A stretch of DNA of 52,594 bases from JBDIBA01 sp039812705 (GTDB lineage: Bacteria; Actinomycetota; Acidimicrobiia; Acidimicrobiales; JBBSGY01), in NCBI GenBank assembly GCA_039812705.1, contig JBDIBA010000008.1:1-52594 (forward strand), read 5' to 3'. A model generated the notes under the pieces. The model did not search any database. It saw only the letters and a list, made by a program, of their open reading frames with translations, and had not been told where the DNA came from. Numbering within the stretch: the first letter of the stretch is position 1; the number at the start of each line of letters is the position of its first letter. The position numbers were made by a program, and so were the translations under genes. Below are positions 1-8,927 of this stretch, piece after piece.

Positions 1-29
1 AGTAAAGAACGCGATCCGCGTTCTTTACT
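1..29 (-). terminator. Perfect palindrome at the 3' end of the YyaL-like gene
   Basis: Positions 1-13 and 17-29 are perfect 13-bp inverted arms around a 3-nt loop. The palindrome overlaps the stop codon (29-31, minus strand) of the YyaL-like gene and continues past it in the direction of transcription. A T-tract would lie outside the window, so an intrinsic terminator is likely but cannot be confirmed. Confidence 0.6.
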
Positions 30-1804
30 TAGGAAAGTCCTAGCAAACCAACGAAAGCTGTTGGGTGGTCAGTAAGTGCCTTGTGAAGGCCAAGTATTGC
101 GTTGTCGGCCGCTTGGATGAATTTCGGGTCTCCGCTGCGCGCGCCGAATGCGTAGAGGGCTTCTGCACTGACGGAGTTGGCCGACAGGGAGCCGTTGTCA
201 ATCAACTGTTTTGGACGCACCGGGAGATGCGCATTCTCCGGGGCTAGGTAAAACGTGCCGCGGTCCGCATCGCAGTAGTCAGTGACAAGCAAATCCGCGC
301 ATCTTTGTGCGGCTTCTAGGTAACGGTTGTCACTTGTTGCGCGCTCAACGGCAAGCAAAGCAATGATGAATTGCGCGAGGTCTAGCGACGTCGGTTCAAT
401 CTGTGCGCCGGAATCCCTGTACCAAACATGGCGTGGCACGCCATTGTCACAGCTGTCATTGAGTAACGAATCAAGCGCGCGCTGTGCGACTTGTTGGTAA
501 CGACTTTCGTTGCATGCGGCGCCGAGGTTGACAAGCGCAGTAATCGTTGCTGCATTGGCATCGGTGACAACCTTGTTGTCAACAGCGGGCGCGGGTCGCT
601 TGTTGCGCGCATTCAGCAATGTCTCGCGTCCCGCTTCGACACCGGCCGGACGCTTCCATTGATCTCGGTTGGGTCGATGCAAGATGTTCGAGCCCTCAAA
701 GTTTCCCGACGCAGTTACGCCGTAGAAGTCAATCAGTTCTTGTGCGATTGCCTCGTCGCCGACTGCTTCGTGAATTTGCTCGGGTCGCCAGACGTAGAAC
801 GCGCCTTCTTCCTTTTCCCCGCCTTTGACAGCGGCGCTGTCGGCGTCCTGTCCACTAAAGAATGTTCCGTTCGATGCAAGCAAGTCACGCAACACATAAT
901 CAGTGGTCTCGCGTGCAACGGATGCAAACCGTTCCTCGCCGGTTACAAGAAACGCGCGTGTGTAGGCATCGATCAACGAGGCTTGGTCGCTAAGGGTTTT
1001 CTCAAAATGAGGGACCATCCAGAACGCGTCGGTGGAATAGCGGCAAAAGCCTCCGCCGATGTGGTCATAGATGCCACCGGCTGCCATGGCGTCGAGCGTT
1101 GTTACTGCAACTTGGTGCGCGGCCTTGTTGTCGCTGCGCAGCAGCAAGCGCAAGATGTCTGCGCGAGGGAACTTCGGCGCTGCGCCAAATCCTCCCCATT
1201 CGCTGTCGTGTGCATCGCTCAATTCTGCAATTGCCGAATCTCTGGCCGACGTCATCAATGCTGTGACGTCGATGGCCTCAGTTGGCAGTGGGTCGTTGGG
1301 CAACGACAAGCGCGCAATCATCACGTTGTTCAGCTCGTTGGCTTGCGCCATGAATTGATCGCGTTGGTTGTTCCATGTATCGCTGACCGCGTTGAGCATG
1401 GCAACGAAGCCAGGGTGGCCCGTTGTCGGTTCGCGCGGAACATAGGTGGCTGCAACGAATGGCTTGGCGTCAGGTGTCAAAAAGACCGTCATTGGCCAGC
1501 CGCCCTGTCCGCTCATTGCGAAGACTGCCTCCATGAACGCCGTGTCGACATCGACGTGTTCTTCACGGTCGACCTTGATTGCCACAAAGCCGGTGTTGAT
1601 GACGTCGGCAATCTCTGGGTCCGCAAAACTCTCGTGGGCCATCACGTGACACCAGTGACACGAGGCAAAACCAACGGACAGCAGGATTGGCACCTGGCGC
1701 TCTTTGGCTTGCGCAAAGGCGTCTTGGCCCCAAGAGAACCAATCAATTGGGTCGTTCTCGTGTTGTTTGAGGTAGGCGCTGGATTCAGTCTTCAGGCGGT
1801 TCAC
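29..1804 (-). CDS. Thioredoxin-domain protein, YyaL / DUF255 (SSP411) family
   Basis: The 591-residue protein opens with the family hallmark: conserved SSAYLKQHENDPIDW near residues 8-22, then a thioredoxin-like fold with a CHWC motif at residues 49-52 (FASCHWCHVMAHESF). The rest resembles the (alpha/alpha)6-barrel, glycosidase-like part of the family. Bacterial relatives (YyaL) are usually somewhat longer, about 650-700 residues, so the C-terminus is on the short side. The start is GTG at 1804. It lies 48 bp downstream of menE on the same strand and is probably cotranscribed. The true substrate is not known in the family; a redox role is inferred from the CxxC motif only. Family assignment is secure, function is not. 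Confidence 0.9.
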   Translation of the reverse strand: MNRLKTESSAYLKQHENDPIDWFSWGQDAFAQAKERQVPILLSVGFASCHWCHVMAHESFADPEIADVINTGFVAIKVDREEHVDVDTAFMEAVFAMSGQGGWPMTVFLTPDAKPFVAATYVPREPTTGHPGFVAMLNAVSDTWNNQRDQFMAQANELNNVMIARLSLPNDPLPTEAIDVTALMTSARDSAIAELSDAHDSEWGGFGAAPKFPRADILRLLLRSDNKAAHQVAVTTLDAMAAGGIYDHIGGGFCRYSTDAFWMVPHFEKTLSDQASLIDAYTRAFLVTGEERFASVARETTDYVLRDLLASNGTFFSGQDADSAAVKGGEKEEGAFYVWRPEQIHEAVGDEAIAQELIDFYGVTASGNFEGSNILHRPNRDQWKRPAGVEAGRETLLNARNKRPAPAVDNKVVTDANAATITALVNLGAACNESRYQQVAQRALDSLLNDSCDNGVPRHVWYRDSGAQIEPTSLDLAQFIIALLAVERATSDNRYLEAAQRCADLLVTDYCDADRGTFYLAPENAHLPVRPKQLIDNGSLSANSVSAEALYAFGARSGDPKFIQAADNAILGLHKALTDHPTAFVGLLGLS

Positions 1805-1852
1805 AGCGGGCCACGCTACCGAGAACTGTCGCGCTATTGGAGAAAGCGCACC

Positions 1853-2962
1853 TCAGGTGGCAGGTGGGCGCAGCACCTTGCCTGAAGATGTTCGAGGCAG
1901 GCGTTCCACAAAACGATATTCCTTGGGAGCTGCGTACGTTGCAACGCGGGTCTTGACCAGATCGCTCAGTTCGCCTTCGCTCGGCCGGGTTGAGCCCGGC
2001 GCGACTTCAATCGTTGCGATGACCCTCTCGTCCCATTCCGGGTCTGGTTCACCATGGACGATGGCGCCTGTGACACCTCGATGGTTGCAAAGCGCCGCTT
2101 CTACTTCGGCGGGCCAGACCTTTTCGCCGCCCGTGATCACAACATCGCGAAGTCTTCCAAAGACCTGCAATTGGTTGTCGCTAAAGGCGCCAGCGTCGCC
2201 AGTGGGAAACCAGCCATCGGCAGTGACCGGTGAAGTGCCGTCGGTGTAGCAACGAAATAGCGTCGGCGTGCGAACCCAAATCTGGCTGTCGTCATCGACG
2301 CGAATGTCGACACCGTCGAGGGGAGTGCCGTCGTAAACGACACCGCTTGCGGTCTCGGTCATTCCATACGTTGCGATGGTGTTTGTCGGACGATCCTCTA
2401 AAGGAGCACTGCCGCCGAGAAGGATCTTGCGAAATAGCGAGGGATCAATTCTGCGCAATGCCGTGTTGACCAGCGAAACGAGGTTGGCGCCATTGCGAGC
2501 GGCATCTGTCACCGCGGCTGCTTCGAAACCGGGCAGCACCGTCAGAGCCAAGTCATTGTGGATGGCACGCGCAATGACCGAGAATCCACCGATGTGACTT
2601 GGGGGAATGCAGCACAGCCAGTGATCGTCCTGTTTGCGTCCGATTGCATCCATCGTCATTCTGGAAGAGGCCCGGATGGCGTCGTGGGTAAGGACAACGC
2701 CTTTGGGTGGGCCGGATGTACCGCTGGTTGCCATGATGAGGGCATCGCCGGGTTCGTAGAGCTCGCTGGTGTCGCTGCGCGACAAGTGGGAGACGCCGGA
2801 ATCCGAAACAATCTTGGTGACGCCAAACCCGCGAATCATCTGGTCCTGAACATCGTCGCCCAGACGGTGATCGATGACGAAAACAGCCTCACCAGATTCC
2901 CAGCAGTGACGCAGAGTCGCGAGGAACTCGGCGCCGGGTGTCATGTCCAAAGCGGTTGGCAC
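1853..2962 (-). CDS. menE: o-Succinylbenzoate--CoA ligase
   Basis: AMP-forming acyl-CoA synthetase that activates o-succinylbenzoate with CoA in menaquinone synthesis. The 369 residues carry the adenylate-binding loop TSGTSGPPKG at about 79-88, a GMTET-type motif (YGMTETASG), a PTGDAG motif and the C-terminal lysine region (SSGKVLR). The N-terminal part is short, as in actinobacterial MenE (about 360 residues against about 450 in other bacteria). The likely start is GTG at 2962, or the in-frame ATG at 2944. It is divergent from menB with only 39 bp between them, so the two men transcripts share one promoter region. The pairing with menB-menA makes menE much more likely than a generic acyl-CoA ligase. 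Confidence 0.88.
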   Translation of the reverse strand: MPTALDMTPGAEFLATLRHCWESGEAVFVIDHRLGDDVQDQMIRGFGVTKIVSDSGVSHLSRSDTSELYEPGDALIMATSGTSGPPKGVVLTHDAIRASSRMTMDAIGRKQDDHWLCCIPPSHIGGFSVIARAIHNDLALTVLPGFEAAAVTDAARNGANLVSLVNTALRRIDPSLFRKILLGGSAPLEDRPTNTIATYGMTETASGVVYDGTPLDGVDIRVDDDSQIWVRTPTLFRCYTDGTSPVTADGWFPTGDAGAFSDNQLQVFGRLRDVVITGGEKVWPAEVEAALCNHRGVTGAIVHGEPDPEWDERVIATIEVAPGSTRPSEGELSDLVKTRVATYAAPKEYRFVERLPRTSSGKVLRPPAT

Positions 2963-2988
2963 GCTGCGATTCTGCCACCTAGGCCGAG

Positions 2989-2994
2989 TAGTTT
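2989..2994 (+). promoter_or_regulatory. -10-like hexamer TAGTTT, menB possibly leaderless
   Basis: A TANNNT hexamer ends 7 nt before the menB ATG at 3002, and there is no Shine-Dalgarno sequence in between. This spacing places the transcription start at or next to the ATG. The same layout recurs before dapA, ndh, arsR, argH and the TPR gene in this window. Confidence 0.45.
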
Positions 2995-3001
2995 CGCCGT
3001 C

Positions 3002-3841
3002 ATGGAAGAACTGCCTGCCTGGAAATCAGCTGGAGACTTTGGCGACATCGTTTACGAGACAGCCGAAGGCATTGCCAAGATCACCATCAATCGGCCCGAG
3101 GTGCACAACGCATTTCGTCCTCAAACAATCACCGAGCTCATTCGCGCCTTTGACATGGCGCGCGACGATCATGAAGTTGGGGTCATTGTTCTGACCGGTG
3201 CGGGCGACAAGGCGTTTAGTTCTGGCGGGGATCAAAAGATTCGTGGTGATGACGGCTATATGGGCGATGACGAGGTTGCATCGCATGGAATTGGACGTCT
3301 TAACGTTTTGGATTTGCAGGTGCAGATTCGTCGCACTCCTAAGCCTGTTGTGGCGATGGTTGCTGGTTACGCGATTGGCGGTGGACACGTGTTGCACGTG
3401 GTTTGCGACATGACAATCGCTGCTGACAATGCTCGCTTTGGCCAAACGGGTCCAAAGGTTGGCAGCTTCGACGCCGGTTACGGCGCGGGTCTGCTGGCGC
3501 GCACAGTTGGTCAGAAGAAAGCACGCGAAATCTGGTTCATGGCGCGTCAGTACGACGCACAAGAAGCCTTGCAAATGGGTCTTGTTAACACCGTTGTCCC
3601 ATTGGCGCAGTTGGAAGCTGAAACGGTTCGCTGGTGTCGTGAGATGTTGCAGTGGTCGCCGTTGTCCTTGAGATTGTTGAAGGCAGGCATGAACGCAGCC
3701 GACGATGGTCTTGCGGGCATTCAACAGCTTGCTGGCGATGCAACGTTGCTCTATTACATGTCTGAGGAAGCCCAAGAAGGCCGCAACGCGTTCCAAGAAA
3801 AGCGCCGTCCTGACTTTTCGCAGTTTCCAAAGCGACCGTGA
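3002..3841 (+). CDS. menB: 1,4-Dihydroxy-2-naphthoyl-CoA synthase
   Basis: Crotonase-fold enzyme that closes the second ring in menaquinone synthesis, acting on o-succinylbenzoyl-CoA, the product of MenE. The 279 residues show the oxyanion-hole segments SGGDQ (74-78) and AGYAIGGGH (121-129), and the MenB-type SFDAGYG (155-161) with the active-site aspartate D157. The reading frame is open further upstream, but those codons run opposite to menE and do not look like protein. The ATG at 3002 gives the normal MenB N-terminus and length. Its TGA overlaps the GTG of menA (GTGA), so the two are translationally coupled. Confidence 0.95.
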   Translation: MEELPAWKSAGDFGDIVYETAEGIAKITINRPEVHNAFRPQTITELIRAFDMARDDHEVGVIVLTGAGDKAFSSGGDQKIRGDDGYMGDDEVASHGIGRLNVLDLQVQIRRTPKPVVAMVAGYAIGGGHVLHVVCDMTIAADNARFGQTGPKVGSFDAGYGAGLLARTVGQKKAREIWFMARQYDAQEALQMGLVNTVVPLAQLEAETVRWCREMLQWSPLSLRLLKAGMNAADDGLAGIQQLAGDATLLYYMSEEAQEGRNAFQEKRRPDFSQFPKRP

Positions 3842-4731
3842 GCCACAACGAAGACGTGGGCAGCAACAAGTGGTCGTTGGGAGCGCGGCCAAAGACACTG
3901 CCGGCAAGCATCGTTCCAATAATTGTTGGGACCGCCATTGCGTTCTACGACGACCGTGCGAATTGGGTAATTGCTGCGTTGTGTCTGGTTGTTGCGCTTA
4001 GTTTTCAAGTTGGCGTCAACTACGCAAATGATTATTCAGACGGTGTTCGCGGAACAGATGCAAACCGCGTTGGTCCGCTTCGTTTAACTGCATCGGGATT
4101 AGCAAGTCCCCAAGCTGTTCGCACTGCTGCGGCCTGTGCGCTTGGTGTTGGATGTTTAGCCGGCTTGATCATTTCGCTATTGACGTTTCCGTGGCTGATT
4201 CTGATAGGTCTTGCCTCGGTTGTTGCAGCCGTCACGTACACCGCTGGCCCGCGCCCTTACGGTTATCACGGCTTGGGCGAAGTGATCGTGTTCGTCTTCT
4301 TTGGTTTGGTCGCAACTGTTGGCACTTACTTTGTGCAGGCCGAACAAGTCACATCGTTAGCTGTGCTTGGTGCAATCGCCATGGGTTGTTGGTCGGTTGC
4401 AATGCTGTTGGCAAACAACCTTCGTGATCTGCCAACCGACGCTGTTGCCGGAAAGAAGACTTTGGTAGTCCGTGTTGGTGACGCTCGCGCGCGTTGGTTG
4501 TATGCAGCGGCGGTGCTGACGCCATTTGCTGGCGTCTTGCTGATTGCGGTGCAGTTGCCAATTGCGTTGTTTGTCTTGATTGTCTTGTTGCCTGCAATGC
4601 AGTCTGTCGGTCGTGTGCGCACGGGTGCCAGTGGAAATGCCTTGATTTGGGTACTTGGTCACACGGGCAAGTGTCAGATGGCTTTTGGTCTGCTGCTGGC
4701 GTCGGCTTGCGTGCTCAGCTCGATTCGTTGA
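3838..4731 (+). CDS. menA: 1,4-Dihydroxy-2-naphthoate polyprenyltransferase
   Basis: UbiA-family membrane enzyme that attaches the prenyl chain to dihydroxynaphthoate. The 297 residues start KWSLGARPKTLPASIVPIIVG, the typical MenA N-terminus. The prenyl-diphosphate site is VNYANDYSDGVRGTD (residues about 61-75), with the Asp-rich pattern NDxxDxxxxxD, and a second site NNLRDLPTDAVAGKKT lies at about 192-207. There are around eight or nine hydrophobic segments. The start is GTG at 3838, overlapping the menB stop by 4 bp. The 3' end overlaps the convergent DUF72 gene by 17 bp, so the men transcript must terminate inside that gene. Confidence 0.95.
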   Translation: MSHNEDVGSNKWSLGARPKTLPASIVPIIVGTAIAFYDDRANWVIAALCLVVALSFQVGVNYANDYSDGVRGTDANRVGPLRLTASGLASPQAVRTAAACALGVGCLAGLIISLLTFPWLILIGLASVVAAVTYTAGPRPYGYHGLGEVIVFVFFGLVATVGTYFVQAEQVTSLAVLGAIAMGCWSVAMLLANNLRDLPTDAVAGKKTLVVRVGDARARWLYAAAVLTPFAGVLLIAVQLPIALFVLIVLLPAMQSVGRVRTGASGNALIWVLGHTGKCQMAFGLLLASACVLSSIR

Positions 4732-5608
4732 TCAGTTCAATTAACGACGCCGCGTTGTCTTGAGCCCAGTCTTGGTGGCAGTTGTTCATCAGGACGTGGG
4801 TTTCGGCTGCTTGTTTGCCAAGTTCAACCACCTTTGGCGCCCAAGATTTCAGCTCTTTGTCGCTGTATTTGTAGGCAAATCGCTGTTGGACCGAGCCGGA
4901 TTCCCACTGCTTGTCGTTGTGGCCATGGAACCTGATGAGCGCAAGGTCTGATGTTGCGTGCAGAACCGGCGGCACTGACGATTTGAACCCTTGAGGCATA
5001 TCGACTGCCACGTAGGGGAGATCGTGTGTTTCAAGGAACTTGAATACGCGGTCTTGGTTGTCGTCGTCGAGCCAGCTGTGATTGCGAAACTCCACACAGA
5101 TACGCAGTGGCGCAATGCGTTTCGCGCATTCAACGATGTAGTCGCGATTGTCCTTGGTGCACGTAAACCACGGCGGAAACTGAAACAGCACAAAGCCAAG
5201 TTTGCGCGCCTTCTTGAGCGGAGTTAGTGCTTCTGCAAAGGAGTCCCAGACCGAATCAATGTCACTTTGTTTCAGCGCCTTTGGGTAGATGTTTCCGGTA
5301 GTTCCTTTTGGAACCATGTCCTTTGGTAGGGCGCGCACGTTTGTCGGGTGACCGGTCAGCAGTGAGAAAGCTTTGATGTTGAATGTGAAACCCGCCGGCG
5401 ATCTGTCAGCCCACAGCTGAGAGTTCCGCGTTGTTGGAGGGAAGTAGTAAGTCGAGTCGGCCTCGACAATGGGGAAGTGTTCGCCGTAATAACGCAGCCG
5501 GTCCTCGGCGCTGTTGACGCCTTTGGGATACCAGCCCGACTGCACCAGCGACTTGTCCGTCCAAGACGCCGTGCCAACAAGAATGTTTGGTTTAGCTCGC
5601 GGTGTCAT
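4715..5608 (-). CDS. DUF72 (YecE-like) protein
   Basis: DUF72 proteins adopt a TIM-barrel fold of unknown biochemical role. This one has the family markers: a start of ILVGTASWTDKSL, the VEADSTYY element (E55-A-D-S-T-Y-Y region), FTFNIKAF, FVLFQFPPWF, VEFRNHSW, and RFHGHND near the C-terminus. I chose the ATG at 5608 (297 residues); a TTG at 5629 in the same frame would add 7 residues. It overlaps the end of pyrF by 17 bp and is probably the last gene of a zapE-pyrF-DUF72 transcript. The family is secure, the function unknown. Confidence 0.88.
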   Translation of the reverse strand: MTPRAKPNILVGTASWTDKSLVQSGWYPKGVNSAEDRLRYYGEHFPIVEADSTYYFPPTTRNSQLWADRSPAGFTFNIKAFSLLTGHPTNVRALPKDMVPKGTTGNIYPKALKQSDIDSVWDSFAEALTPLKKARKLGFVLFQFPPWFTCTKDNRDYIVECAKRIAPLRICVEFRNHSWLDDDNQDRVFKFLETHDLPYVAVDMPQGFKSSVPPVLHATSDLALIRFHGHNDKQWESGSVQQRFAYKYSDKELKSWAPKVVELGKQAAETHVLMNNCHQDWAQDNAASLIELINESS

Positions 5609-6467
5609 GGCTCGGTCGTGCGGCGGCAATTTCGTCTGTTAGTGCTTTCATTGCGGCAGCAATTGCTTCACAAGGAGAAACGCTGGCGTCTTTGCGCGCG
5701 GCACCAAGAATTGTGCGAGACGCGTGAAGCATTAGGCCCGCACCCTTTGAGTCACATCCCACGCCCAGGACTTCGGTAATGGAACCGCCCTGCGCGCCGA
5801 TTCCAGGAACAAGAATCGGCATGTCGCCAATGAGTTTGCGAACTTCGCCCAGCTCTGCGGGCGCGGTGGCGCCAACAACGACACAGCAGTTTCCGTTTGC
5901 GTTCCAGTTCGTAGCTACATCGCGTGCAACGTATTGGTAAAGCGCCATGCCGTCGACTTGCAGGCTTTGGTAGTGGTTGGCGCCAGGATTGGAAGTGCGA
6001 CACAGCACGATGACACCTTTGTCTTTGCGCTCCAGAAAAGGTGTCATCGTCTCGGGGCCCATGTACGGCGCAACCGTTAGTGCGTCTGCTCCAATGCGGT
6101 CAAAGATGGCTGACGCGTACTGCTCGTTGGTGTTGGCGATGTCTCCACGTTTTGCATCAACGATGATCGGAACTTCTGGTGCCAGTTCCTTGATTGCGTT
6201 AACCGTGTCTTCGAGCGCAGCCAACCCGACCGGACCGAGGGTCTCGAAACCGGCGATTTGTGGCTTGTAGACAGCTGCTTGATCTCGAGTGGCAAGAATC
6301 ACTTCCCTGTGAAAGTCAACAATTCCTGTTTCGTTGAGGTCGTACTGGTCGGGCAACAGGGCACGCGATGTTGCGTCAAGGCCAACCGAGATCGCCAAGC
6401 CGTTGGCGAAACGCTTTTGGACCATGTCCATGAAGTTGCGGGTTGTGGTTGTCTGCGATTCGACCAT
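5592..6467 (-). CDS. pyrF: Orotidine 5'-phosphate decarboxylase, class 2
   Basis: Last step of UMP synthesis, OMP to UMP. The 291-residue length and the catalytic motif VDAKRGDI at 103-110 (D104, K106, D109) place it in the class-2 branch typical of actinobacteria rather than the shorter class-1 E. coli type. ISVGLD near residue 26-31 and APYMG also match. The ATG at 6467 lies 41 bp downstream of the zapE-like gene on the same strand. The other pyr genes are not in the window. Confidence 0.94.
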   Translation of the reverse strand: MVESQTTTTRNFMDMVQKRFANGLAISVGLDATSRALLPDQYDLNETGIVDFHREVILATRDQAAVYKPQIAGFETLGPVGLAALEDTVNAIKELAPEVPIIVDAKRGDIANTNEQYASAIFDRIGADALTVAPYMGPETMTPFLERKDKGVIVLCRTSNPGANHYQSLQVDGMALYQYVARDVATNWNANGNCCVVVGATAPAELGEVRKLIGDMPILVPGIGAQGGSITEVLGVGCDSKGAGLMLHASRTILGAARKDASVSPCEAIAAAMKALTDEIAAARPSHDTAS

Positions 6468-6508
6468 GGCGCGAGTCTTTCACGCTGACATCTGCCTGAA
6501 TGCGCGAA

Positions 6509-7507
6509 TTATTGAGACTCGCTGCGCATGGCGTTGATTCGCGATTCGGCACGCCCGTACTTTTTGCGGTATCCACCGCTTCTGTAACGCGTTGCGAAGA
6601 TTTCCTCGGTGGCGCAGCCGTTGAAGCGAACGGGTATGTGAGCGTCGTAGGCCTTGTCGACAAACTGCACAAAAAGTAAGGCAACGTCTTGTTCGTTGAT
6701 GGTCCGCAGACCGTCGATGGTGACGTGCGCAACATTGTCGAACAGCGCCGAATATTGAACTGGGTGGACCCGAGAGAGGTGTTCCAACAGGGCCTCAAAT
6801 CCAACGGATTCGGCGCTCGAGTCCATTGCTTCAAACTGCCTTAACGTCAACGGGCTGGCCGCGTGGTCGACTCGGTAGTCAGGCCCGTCAATGCGGAGTT
6901 CGGTGAAGTGGTCGGCAATCGATGCAATTTCGCGGCGGAACTCGCTGGCGCTGAAGCGTTGTTCGCCGAGGCTTCCAGGAATGGTGTTCGACGTGGTTGC
7001 CAGGTGTGTTGGCGGACCGTCTTCAAGTAGGCCGCGCAGAAATGAAACCACCATCAAGGTGTTGGCAACGTCGTCAAGTTCAAACTCGTCGATGCAGACC
7101 AACCGGTGATTGCGAAACGTTGCGACTGCTTTGTCCATGCCCGCGAAGCCGATGAATGCGGTTAGTTCTTCAAAGCTCATATATGCCTTTGCACCACTTG
7201 CCTCGAACCAAAGCGCCGTGAGCAGGTGGGTTTTTCCAACACCGAATCCGCCGTCAAGGTAAACGCCCGGTCGTGACTTCGGTGCGTGAGACTTCTTGAA
7301 CGGATTCCAAGACGTCCGTGGTCTCTCGCTCGTCGAATTGATTGTTTGTGCAAAGCGTTCGAGATCTTCACGAGCCGAGGATTGGCTGGAAAACTCAGGG
7401 TTGGGCGAGTAATTCGCAAACGTGGCCGAGGCAAACCGCGGTGGAGGGACAAAGCGCTGCACCAATGTGTCGGCATTGAGAGCGGGGAAGCGGTCGACTA
7501 GGCCCAT
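6509..7507 (-). CDS. zapE: ZapE/AFG1-family AAA ATPase
   Basis: AFG1-like P-loop ATPase. Bacterial members (ZapE) are linked to cell division, and the mitochondrial relative acts in turnover of cytochrome oxidase subunits. Visible motifs are Walker A GGFGVGKTHLL and Walker B LVCIDEFEL about 50 residues later, followed by FLRGLLEDG and ATSNTIP, all typical. The start is the ATG at 7507 (332 residues) or the in-frame ATG at 7531. The latter would overlap the start codon of divergent SURF1, so I prefer 7507. Next to SURF1, a link to oxidase quality control is a reasonable inference but not shown. Confidence 0.88.
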   Translation of the reverse strand: MGLVDRFPALNADTLVQRFVPPPRFASATFANYSPNPEFSSQSSAREDLERFAQTINSTSERPRTSWNPFKKSHAPKSRPGVYLDGGFGVGKTHLLTALWFEASGAKAYMSFEELTAFIGFAGMDKAVATFRNHRLVCIDEFELDDVANTLMVVSFLRGLLEDGPPTHLATTSNTIPGSLGEQRFSASEFRREIASIADHFTELRIDGPDYRVDHAASPLTLRQFEAMDSSAESVGFEALLEHLSRVHPVQYSALFDNVAHVTIDGLRTINEQDVALLFVQFVDKAYDAHIPVRFNGCATEEIFATRYRSGGYRKKYGRAESRINAMRSESQ

Positions 7508-7529
7508 GGTTTGAGCCAGAGTATCGGCC

Positions 7530-8270
7530 ATGAGTGCTCGCGTTTTGTTGAGGCCGCGTTGGTTGTTGGGCCATGTCGTTGTCCTCTGCATGGTGTCGTT
7601 GATGCTTGGCCTTGCGGTCTGGCAATACGATCGCCTGCAGTGGCGAAAAGAAGAGAACGTGAAGCTTGAAGCCGCGTTCAGCGCCGAGCCCACTGTCGTT
7701 GATTCTCAGGCGCGCCTCGAGGGTATCGGTGTCAACACGCGGGTGCGCCTAAGCGGTGTAACCGAGCCCGCAAACACCGTTTATGTGCGTTACAAGCTCC
7801 TCGATGGTTTGCCGGGCGTGTGGGTGCTGACGCCGCTGCGCCTTGGTGACGGCAGTGTCGTGATTGTCAATCAGGGTTGGCGGTCTGACCTGCACGCCAA
7901 TAAGGACGCTCGTCCTGATTCGCCGGGTCAGTCTTTGACTGTTGAAGGTCTTGTTATGAAGACAGAGAAACCGGTCGGAACGGTGGATCACACCGACGGA
8001 AACCCGTCGATTCCGACCGTCCGTAGTGTCAGTTCCGATCAGCTGACTTCATTGCTGGGTGGAGCGCCTGTGGGCACAAGTTTCGTTCAGCAGCAAAAGC
8101 CTGACGGGACAGATGCGGTCAAATTGCTGCCCGCGCCCGAGATAACCGAAGGCTCTCACTTTGCATATGTGCTGCAGTGGACGGGGTTCTCATTTGTTGT
8201 CTTGATTGGCTATGCGATCCTCCTGCGCAAAGCCATGCAGGACGATGAAACAACTCAAGTGGCGCAGTAG
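7530..8270 (+). CDS. SURF1-family cytochrome oxidase assembly protein
   Basis: SURF1 assists heme a insertion into aa3-type oxidase subunit I. The 246-residue protein has the SURF1 plan: LLRPRWLLGH at the start, a first membrane helix (about 13-29), the WQYDRLQWR motif right after it, a large external domain with VNQGWR, and a second membrane helix near the C-terminus (about 209-230) preceded by HFAYVLQWTGF. The ATG at 7530 gives the standard N-terminus. Its target CtaD is encoded at 25-27 kb. The start sits 22 bp from the divergent zapE start. Confidence 0.92.
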   Translation: MSARVLLRPRWLLGHVVVLCMVSLMLGLAVWQYDRLQWRKEENVKLEAAFSAEPTVVDSQARLEGIGVNTRVRLSGVTEPANTVYVRYKLLDGLPGVWVLTPLRLGDGSVVIVNQGWRSDLHANKDARPDSPGQSLTVEGLVMKTEKPVGTVDHTDGNPSIPTVRSVSSDQLTSLLGGAPVGTSFVQQQKPDGTDAVKLLPAPEITEGSHFAYVLQWTGFSFVVLIGYAILLRKAMQDDETTQVAQ

Positions 8271-8300
8271 TCGGGCCGTGGCGCGGTTGGCGCCGCTGGC

Positions 8301-8804
8301 TTACTGCTCGGAGTTGCGAAGGCGCGCGTAGGCCTCGTCGATCAGACGCAGAGCCTCGTCGCGGTTTCCGAAACCGTTGGTGATTGCGTGCTTGTCTGGC
8401 TCAAGGTCCTTGTACACGTCGAAGAAGTGCTCAATCTCGTTGAGAAGTGAAGCCGGGAGTTGGCTGACTTCTTCGATGTTCGGGTAGATGGAGTCCCACT
8501 CGGGCATGCAGATGATCTTTGCGTCTGGGCCCTTCTCGTCGGACATGTGGAACACGCCGACCGGGCGACCGGTGACGATGACACCTGGGTAGGTGGGCTC
8601 GTCGAGGAGGATCATCGCGTCGAGAGGGTCTTGGTCTTCGCCGAGTGAGTTGGGGATGAAGCCGTAGTCCGCTGGGTAAACGAGTGACGACGAAAGGCGT
8701 CGGTCCAACCGCATTGTGTGGAGTTCGTGATCGAACTCGTACTTGTTGCGGCTGCCCTTGGGGATCTCGACGAAGATTTCGACGGTGGGGTGCTGTTCGG
8801 GCAT
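8301..8804 (-). CDS. ppa: Inorganic pyrophosphatase (family I)
   Basis: Soluble Mg-dependent enzyme hydrolysing pyrophosphate released by biosynthesis. The 167 residues carry EIPKGSRNKYE (about 13-23), YPADYGFIP (43-51) and the metal-binding signature EDQDPLD (56-62), and KHAITNGFGNRDEA near the end. I take the ATG at 8804, which has a GAGG about 11 nt upstream. The frame stays open for 51 more codons upstream but these do not match the family. It is convergent with SURF1 (30 bp between stops) and divergent from dapA. Confidence 0.95.
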   Translation of the reverse strand: MPEQHPTVEIFVEIPKGSRNKYEFDHELHTMRLDRRLSSSLVYPADYGFIPNSLGEDQDPLDAMILLDEPTYPGVIVTGRPVGVFHMSDEKGPDAKIICMPEWDSIYPNIEEVSQLPASLLNEIEHFFDVYKDLEPDKHAITNGFGNRDEALRLIDEAYARLRNSEQ

Positions 8805-8914
8805 CAGGTTTTCCTCTAGCGGCTTGTTTCGGACAAAAAATCGGACGTGCTTGTGAGCCGACGCAGGTGAATCTGCCAGCCGTCGGATCACAGGCTGAGT
8901 GGAGCATATCGGCA

Positions 8915-8920
8915 TAGGGT
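8915..8920 (+). promoter_or_regulatory. -10-like hexamer TAGGGT, dapA possibly leaderless
   Basis: A TANNNT hexamer stands 7 nt before the dapA ATG at 8928, with only pyrimidines between and no ribosome-binding site. This is consistent with a leaderless transcript. Confidence 0.4.
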
Positions 8921-8927
8921 TTCCCCC

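Noticed and set aside
491..1885. 464-codon open frame opposite the YyaL-like gene
   Set aside because: It is the antisense shadow of a clear family member; its translation is Cys/Arg-rich without any domain.
2558..3001. Upstream extension of menB
   Set aside because: These codons lie opposite menE and do not match MenB; the ATG at 3002 gives the normal length.
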